Source: Flavobacterium branchiarum (GTDB taxonomy: Bacteria > Bacteroidota > Bacteroidia > Flavobacteriales > Flavobacteriaceae). From it: a DNA stretch of 64,000 nucleotides. The position numbers and the translations under genes were made by a program. How positions within the stretch are numbered: position 1 is the stretch's first letter; each line of letters opens with the position of its first letter. Below are positions 59,806-64,000 of this stretch, piece by piece. The notes under the pieces are model-generated. The model worked only from the letters and a program-made list of their open reading frames with translations. It made no database searches and was not told where the DNA came from. The stretch lies in contig NZ_JAUFQQ010000005.1 of the NCBI RefSeq assembly GCF_030409845.1, forward strand, positions 2,046,001 through 2,110,000. The letters run 5' to 3'.

Positions 59806-60729
59806 ATGAGAGAAAAAGGTCTAAATAATTGGTTGAAATTTTTTGTAATAGTATTGATTTCTGGCTTGGGTGTTGCTTTTGTTGTCAAGAATGATTCGGA
59901 TGAACTTGCTGAAAACGATACAAAGGCTTTAGAGAATACAACAAACGTAGGTAAGGTAAATCAGAAAGACAGCAACAAACAAAACATATTAGATTCTTTA
60001 ACCTCTCTGAAATTAGATTATGATGTTGCAATTTTAGAAAAAACCGCATTATCAGAACAATTAGAGTTAGAGAGGAAAAATGTCGAAAATTTAATGGAAA
60101 TTGTTAAGGCTTCAGAAAAACCTTCTTCTTCTCAAATTGAAGTTTACAGGAAACAACTTTTGGGATTGAAAAGTATGTTGAATGCTAAAGTTTTAGAAAT
60201 CAATCAACTTAAAAATCATAATAAAAAATTATTGACAGAGATTGAAGGCCAAAATGTTAGAATAGATAAGAATAAGCGAGTATACGATACATTGGTGTCA
60301 AAACAAAAAGAACTTGAATCGACTTTAAAAACTGCTTCAAAATTAACTTTAAGTAATTTTAAGGTTGTAGCATTAAGAGATAAAAGATCAGGAGAAGAAT
60401 TAGAAACGAATAAAGGAAGCAAGGCCGAAAAGCTGAAAGCTAGTTTCTCTATTAATGGAAATTCTATTGCTAAAACAGGAAAGAAAGTTTTTTATGTTCA
60501 AGTTTTAGATCAGGATAATTTTGTTCTTGGTGAGAATAAACTAATTGAGTTTGATGAGAATTCGGCTTTGGTTTATAGTTTTATAGTTGCTGTAGATTTT
60601 CAACACAAGCCTGTTTCTGTTTATGGAATTTTAAATACAAGAGGCAGGAAGTTTCAAAAAGGAGTTTATTTTGTTAACTTTTTTGATAAAGACGAACTTG
60701 TGGGAACGGCTTCGATAGTGTTGGGATAA
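59806..60729 (+). CDS. Membrane-anchored coiled-coil protein, hypothetical
   Basis: A 307-residue protein: one N-terminal TM helix (WLKFFVIVLISGLGVAFVVK, about 8-27), a low-complexity linker, a coiled coil (about 65-180: SLTSLKLDYDVAILEKTALS then QLELERKNVENLMEIVKASE), and a C-terminal beta domain (LSNFKVVALRDKRSGEELET, FYVQVLDQDNFVLGENKLIE). The domain would be periplasmic. I start at the internal ATG because a TACTTTTG -7 box lies within the longer frame about 22 nt upstream. The family is not one I can name. Confidence 0.75.
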   Translation: MREKGLNNWLKFFVIVLISGLGVAFVVKNDSDELAENDTKALENTTNVGKVNQKDSNKQNILDSLTSLKLDYDVAILEKTALSEQLELERKNVENLMEIVKASEKPSSSQIEVYRKQLLGLKSMLNAKVLEINQLKNHNKKLLTEIEGQNVRIDKNKRVYDTLVSKQKELESTLKTASKLTLSNFKVVALRDKRSGEELETNKGSKAEKLKASFSINGNSIAKTGKKVFYVQVLDQDNFVLGENKLIEFDENSALVYSFIVAVDFQHKPVSVYGILNTRGRKFQKGVYFVNFFDKDELVGTASIVLG

Positions 60730-60801
60730 TTTTGATCCCTGTTTTTTAGTAAAAGGGATTTTGATTTCCTAGCTTTGTTTTATCTTATAAATTGATATAC
60801 A

Positions 60802-61659
60802 ATGAAGCTTTACCCAATAGAATCAGGAAATTTTAAATTAGATGGAGGTGCCATGTTTGGTGTTGTGCCTAAAACAATTTGGAATAAAACGAATCCTGCC
60901 GACGCAAATAATTTGATTGATATTGCTGCAAGATGTTTGCTTATCGAAGATGGCGACCGACTTATTTTGATTGATACAGGAATGGGAGATAAACAGTCAG
61001 AAAAGTTTTTTGGCTATTATTCGCTTTGGGGAAATCATTCGATAGATAAATCGTTGGCAAAATATGGTTTTCATCGTGATGATATAACAGATATATTCAT
61101 GACTCATTTGCATTTTGACCATTGCGGTGGAAGTGTACAGTGGAATTCTGATAAAACGGGTTATGAACCAGCTTTTAAAAATGCTAAATATTGGAGTAAC
61201 GACAGTCACTGGGATTGGGCAATAAAACCGAATGCTCGTGAGAAAGCTTCTTTTTTGTCTGAAAATATTTTGCCAATGCAAGAAAGTGGACAATTGAATT
61301 TTATAAAAAGACCCGAAACAGATTTTCTTTCAACGTCTGAACTTGGTTTCGGAATTTTCTTTGCCGATGGACATACCGAAAAGCAAATGATTCCGCACAT
61401 CCAGTATCAAGATAAAACGATTGTTTTTTGTGCCGATTTATTGGCAACAGCTGGACATATTCCGTTGCCCTATGTTATGGGATATGATACAAGACCATTA
61501 TTGACGATGCCTGAAAAATCAAAATTTCTGAACGCAGCAGCTGATAATAATTACTATTTATTTCTAGAACATGATGCACATAACCAGATAATAACAGTAG
61601 AGCATACTGAAAAAGGAGTTCGATTAAAGAATGTTTTTATTTGTGAAGAGATTTTTTAA
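60802..61659 (+). CDS. MBL-fold metallo-hydrolase
   Basis: A 285-residue metallo-beta-lactamase-fold protein with the metal motif THLHFDHCGG (H102, H104, D106, H107), further ligands in FFADGHTEKQM and VFCADLLATAGHIP, and a final His in FLEHDAH. The group includes lactonases and thioesterases of the quorum-quenching type, as well as many of unknown substrate. There is no signal peptide. It is followed by a strong terminator. The function cannot be narrowed further. Confidence 0.9.
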   Translation: MKLYPIESGNFKLDGGAMFGVVPKTIWNKTNPADANNLIDIAARCLLIEDGDRLILIDTGMGDKQSEKFFGYYSLWGNHSIDKSLAKYGFHRDDITDIFMTHLHFDHCGGSVQWNSDKTGYEPAFKNAKYWSNDSHWDWAIKPNAREKASFLSENILPMQESGQLNFIKRPETDFLSTSELGFGIFFADGHTEKQMIPHIQYQDKTIVFCADLLATAGHIPLPYVMGYDTRPLLTMPEKSKFLNAAADNNYYLFLEHDAHNQIITVEHTEKGVRLKNVFICEEIF

Positions 61660-61677
61660 TGTAACTATTAAATATTA

Positions 61678-61720
61678 AAAAAATCCCGTTTTCAAACTTT
61701 GAAAACGGGATTTTTTTATT
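61678..61720. terminator. Bidirectional terminator after the MBL-fold gene
   Basis: AAATCCCGTTTTCAAA pairs with TTTGAAAACGGGATTT (4-nt loop region) with A- and T-runs on both sides, between convergent genes. Confidence 0.9.
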
Positions 61721-61736
61721 ATGTTTTTTGTTTTTA

Positions 61737-62435
61737 TTAATTGGATTTAAACTTCCATACCTGACCAACAGTTTCTCCTCCTTTATTGTCTTTTACAATA
61801 ACTCTCCAAAAATATTCTTTTGTAGGTTCTAATGTTACATCAAGTACCTTTGCTGCTATGTTTTCAGCTATTTTTTTGGTAGGTGGGTTTGTAGTTCCGA
61901 AATAGACATCATAAGTTAGAATATCTGTTGCATCAACATCTGTTGCATCCCATTTTAAGGAAGCAGTAGCAGTGCTCAGAGTGCTGTTTAAGGTTGGATG
62001 CAGTAAACTTGGTGCAAAAGGTAAATGATTTACCACAGCATCTCCCGCGGTATAAAATTTGTAAACTGTAGAATAAGCACTTGCTAATCCTTTGTTATCA
62101 AATGCTTTTATCCTCCAATAATAGGCTGTGTTTTTGTCTAATACAAGCGAGGTGTTATTATCGGCTCCTTCAAAATTTTTATCAATTTTAGCAAAAGTAT
62201 TGTCTTTTGAAATTTGAATTTGATAGGTTATAGCGTCATTGTTTGCATCTGTAGCTTTGTCCCATTTAAAAGAAACGGTATTGTCTACGCACAATTTATT
62301 ATCAGCAGGACTAGTTAAAGCTGGTACAGTAGGTGCTACGTTTACAACTCCTGGAGTTACAGGATCGTCTTCACCACCGCCACCGCAAGAAATAAACAAA
62401 ATACTGATGATTGATAAGTATATTAAATTTTTCAT
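61737..62435 (-). CDS. Fibronectin type III-like lipoprotein
   Basis: A 232-residue lipoprotein. The lipobox is FISC, with Cys at about residue 17 followed by GGGGEDD, a surface-export-type lipoprotein sequence in this phylum. Two Ig/FnIII-like repeats follow (about 35-128 and 138-232), each with FKWDKATDANNDAITYQIQI- or LKWDATDVDATDILTYDVYF-type strands and a YYWRIKAFDNKG or YFWRVIVKDNKG strand. It lies 2 bp after the leucine-rich T9SS protein gene, so the two are co-transcribed and may act together at the cell surface. Confidence 0.85.
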   Translation of the reverse strand: MKNLIYLSIISILFISCGGGGEDDPVTPGVVNVAPTVPALTSPADNKLCVDNTVSFKWDKATDANNDAITYQIQISKDNTFAKIDKNFEGADNNTSLVLDKNTAYYWRIKAFDNKGLASAYSTVYKFYTAGDAVVNHLPFAPSLLHPTLNSTLSTATASLKWDATDVDATDILTYDVYFGTTNPPTKKIAENIAAKVLDVTLEPTKEYFWRVIVKDNKGGETVGQVWKFKSN

Positions 62436-62437
62436 TT

Positions 62438-64000
62438 TTATTTTTTTATAATTTTAATGTATTCTGGAGTGTCTAAATAGATTTTAACAGCATAAATTCC
62501 AGAAGCTTGGTTTTCGATATTTAAATATGCTTTTCCATCTTCGATGTTATAATTTTTAGTAGAAACCAATTGACCTCCGAAATTGTAAACTTCTATTTTG
62601 ATTTCCTTTTTATTCGTTGGGACATCGATTTCAAAATTTCCAGATGTTGGATTGGGATAAGCAGCTAAACTTCTTATAGCATCCAATGACGTAATTCTTT
62701 TAGAAAATACACCTTCACAAACTTTAGCTGTTGCTACTTCTATTAAGCCACCTTTGTTTAAATCTAAAGAGAAATTAGGATCGGTTGTCTGAAACTGCGC
62801 TTGACCATCTACAAAAACGGTGAAAGGCGCTGTTCCTGCTGTAATTTCAACATCAACTTTTCTAGCGGTTATGTTGGATGTTCCAGAAATGGTTGTTGCC
62901 TTGGCGATACTAACATTAAAGCTTTGTTCGTATTTTTCTCCAGCTATTGAGATAATAATATTGTAAGCTCCAGGGCTAAGGTTAGAAGCAGTTAAAGTGT
63001 TGTTTGTAAAAGTGTATGGTTTTCCATTTATACTAGCGGTGTAAGGTAACTTAGCATTTGCTGTTATACTAATTTCACCGTTGTTTTCGTTAACGCAAGA
63101 TTCTCCTTTTGACTCAATAGTATAGTTATTTGAAGGAAGGCTAAAATCGCATTGAGTGTTATAACTAGCGCTTGCGTCTTTATATTTAGCCCAAGTATTA
63201 TTAGAGTATGTAACGTCATCAACTGTTATGCAAGATAAATTAGGGTTGTTGGCAAAACTGTTATAATAAGAATTATTAAATTTAGCATTGCCTCCATTCT
63301 TTATGTTTAGTTTCATTAAGTCATTACTACTACAAATAAGTTGTTTTAAATTAGGATTACTTGAAAAGTCTAAAGATGTTAACATATTATCAGAAACATA
63401 TGCGATTTCTAATAATGGATTCTTGCTGAAATCTATATTAGTTAGGCTCATACGTTCACCATGCAATTGCTTTAAATTTGGCAATGCCTTAGTCTCTAAA
63501 TAGTTTATATCATTGTTTCCACAGAATAATTTTTCTAATTGAGGATGTTTAGTAAGGTCTAAGGTTTTTAGTAAATTAGCTTCGCAGTTAAGGTATGTTA
63601 GTTTTTTGTTTGCCGTAAAATCAATCGTTGTTAGGTTGTTGTAGCCTACTGATATAGAGGTTAAATTTATATTATTTGATAGATCAAAACCTTTAATGTT
63701 TTTATTTTGACTAGCATTTAAATATTCTAATGCGATATTTTTTGAAAGATCCAAGCTTGTTAGTGTACTCTGACTTGAATTTTCATTATTACTACCAGCC
63801 GCTGAACAATGTAAGTTCGTCAAGGCTAAATTTTTAGTAACATCTAAAGTTGTTAATTTATTATAAGTGACATTTAGCTCTGTTAAAGCTAAGTTTTTAG
63901 CAACATCTATGTTTGTTAATTTGTTATAAGAGACATTTACCTTTGTTAAAGCTAAGTTTTTAGAAATATCTAAAGTTGTTAATTTATTATAATAGACATT
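62438..64000 (-). CDS. Leucine-rich-repeat T9SS cargo protein (5' end beyond window)
   Basis: The C-terminal 520 residues of a larger protein; the frame stays open to the window edge. The N-terminal part shows leucine-rich repeats of 21 residues (LTTLDVTKNLALTELNVTYN-type units, with LEKLFCGNNDINYL and LKQLICSSNDLMKL further on). A beta-sandwich region follows (about 235-375), then a C-terminal type A T9SS sorting domain (LAAYPNPTSGNFEIDVPTNK ... ASGIYAVKIY ... KIIKK). It should cross the outer membrane by T9SS and be anchored on the surface or secreted, probably for adhesion. The apparent start at 63823 is only an internal TTG. Confidence 0.92.
   Translation of the reverse strand, partial: NVYYNKLTTLDISKNLALTKVNVSYNKLTNIDVAKNLALTELNVTYNKLTTLDVTKNLALTNLHCSAAGSNNENSSQSTLTSLDLSKNIALEYLNASQNKNIKGFDLSNNINLTSISVGYNNLTTIDFTANKKLTYLNCEANLLKTLDLTKHPQLEKLFCGNNDINYLETKALPNLKQLHGERMSLTNIDFSKNPLLEIAYVSDNMLTSLDFSSNPNLKQLICSSNDLMKLNIKNGGNAKFNNSYYNSFANNPNLSCITVDDVTYSNNTWAKYKDASASYNTQCDFSLPSNNYTIESKGESCVNENNGEISITANAKLPYTASINGKPYTFTNNTLTASNLSPGAYNIIISIAGEKYEQSFNVSIAKATTISGTSNITARKVDVEITAGTAPFTVFVDGQAQFQTTDPNFSLDLNKGGLIEVATAKVCEGVFSKRITSLDAIRSLAAYPNPTSGNFEIDVPTNKKEIKIEVYNFGGQLVSTKNYNIEDGKAYLNIENQASGIYAVKIYLDTPEYIKIIKK

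Overview
The window is chromosomal DNA from a member of the Bacteroidota, most likely a Flavobacterium or close relative. The evidence is low GC content, promoters of the Bacteroidota type (TTG about 18-22 nt upstream of TAnnTTTG, for example before the Nramp gene, hflX and one M13 peptidase gene), TonB receptors with an N-terminal carboxypeptidase-regulatory-like domain, a T9SS sorting domain, and families typical of this phylum (DUF3078, DUF2480, DUF5689, DUF4136, a FeoB-associated Cys-rich protein).

Layout. (1) 0-8.7 kb is a metal-homeostasis block: a TonB receptor cut by the window start, a merC/thioredoxin-reductase-like operon divergent from a Fur-family repressor with two palindromes between them, an Nramp transporter fused to a universal stress domain, a DtxR/MntR-type repressor, a feoA-feoB-FeoB-associated operon, and an SCO protein. 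Near-identical palindromes precede the TonB receptor and the Nramp gene, which suggests a small MntR-like regulon. (2) 8.8-13.4 kb holds two tandem M13 metallopeptidase paralogs separated by 13 copies of a 7-bp repeat and followed by a minisatellite. (3) 13.8-27.6 kb is mostly housekeeping and metabolism: an SDR-like protein, GNAT, LysR, rhodanese, EamA, a membrane M28 peptidase, a GNAT-nitrilase fusion, SSB, a DUF4136 lipoprotein, a C1 peptidase, an XRE regulator flanked by duplicated DNA, two tandem tRNA-Asn genes and rseP.

(4) 27.7-38.0 kb is an AT-rich accessory island and the most interesting part. It encodes at least four intact short double-glycine leader peptides, most too short for ordinary gene calling, an HlyD-family adaptor, and an ABC exporter with an N-terminal C39 peptidase that would cleave after Gly-Gly. 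It also carries two CPBP membrane proteases, two 189-residue paralogous membrane proteins of unknown family, several membrane peptides of 25-58 residues, and an HTH regulator. Perfect 91-bp direct repeats bracket the core. Partial copies of the HTH gene, decayed leader-peptide genes and a trace of a second hlyD show repeated unit duplication and decay. I read it as a bacteriocin or peptide-signal export locus with candidate immunity genes. No outer-membrane TolC-like gene lies in the window.

(5) 38.1-48.5 kb holds an OYE-type oxidoreductase, a Gfo/Idh/MocA oxidoreductase, an MFS transporter, a TonB receptor with an apparent 1-nt frameshift overlapping a DUF5689 lipoprotein, an exported hypothetical and hflX. 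(6) 48.5-59.5 kb is a SUF iron-sulfur cluster locus on the minus strand (sufA-B-C-D, then sufS, lipoprotein, sufE, a MIP18-like protein, DUF2480, DUF3078). It is split by an oppositely oriented serine hydrolase and by 159-bp tandem repeats that copy the 3' end of sufD, and a broken four-helix-bundle gene lies between sufC and sufD. (7) 59.8-64 kb holds a coiled-coil membrane protein, an MBL-fold hydrolase, a fibronectin-type lipoprotein and a leucine-rich-repeat T9SS cargo protein that runs off the window end.
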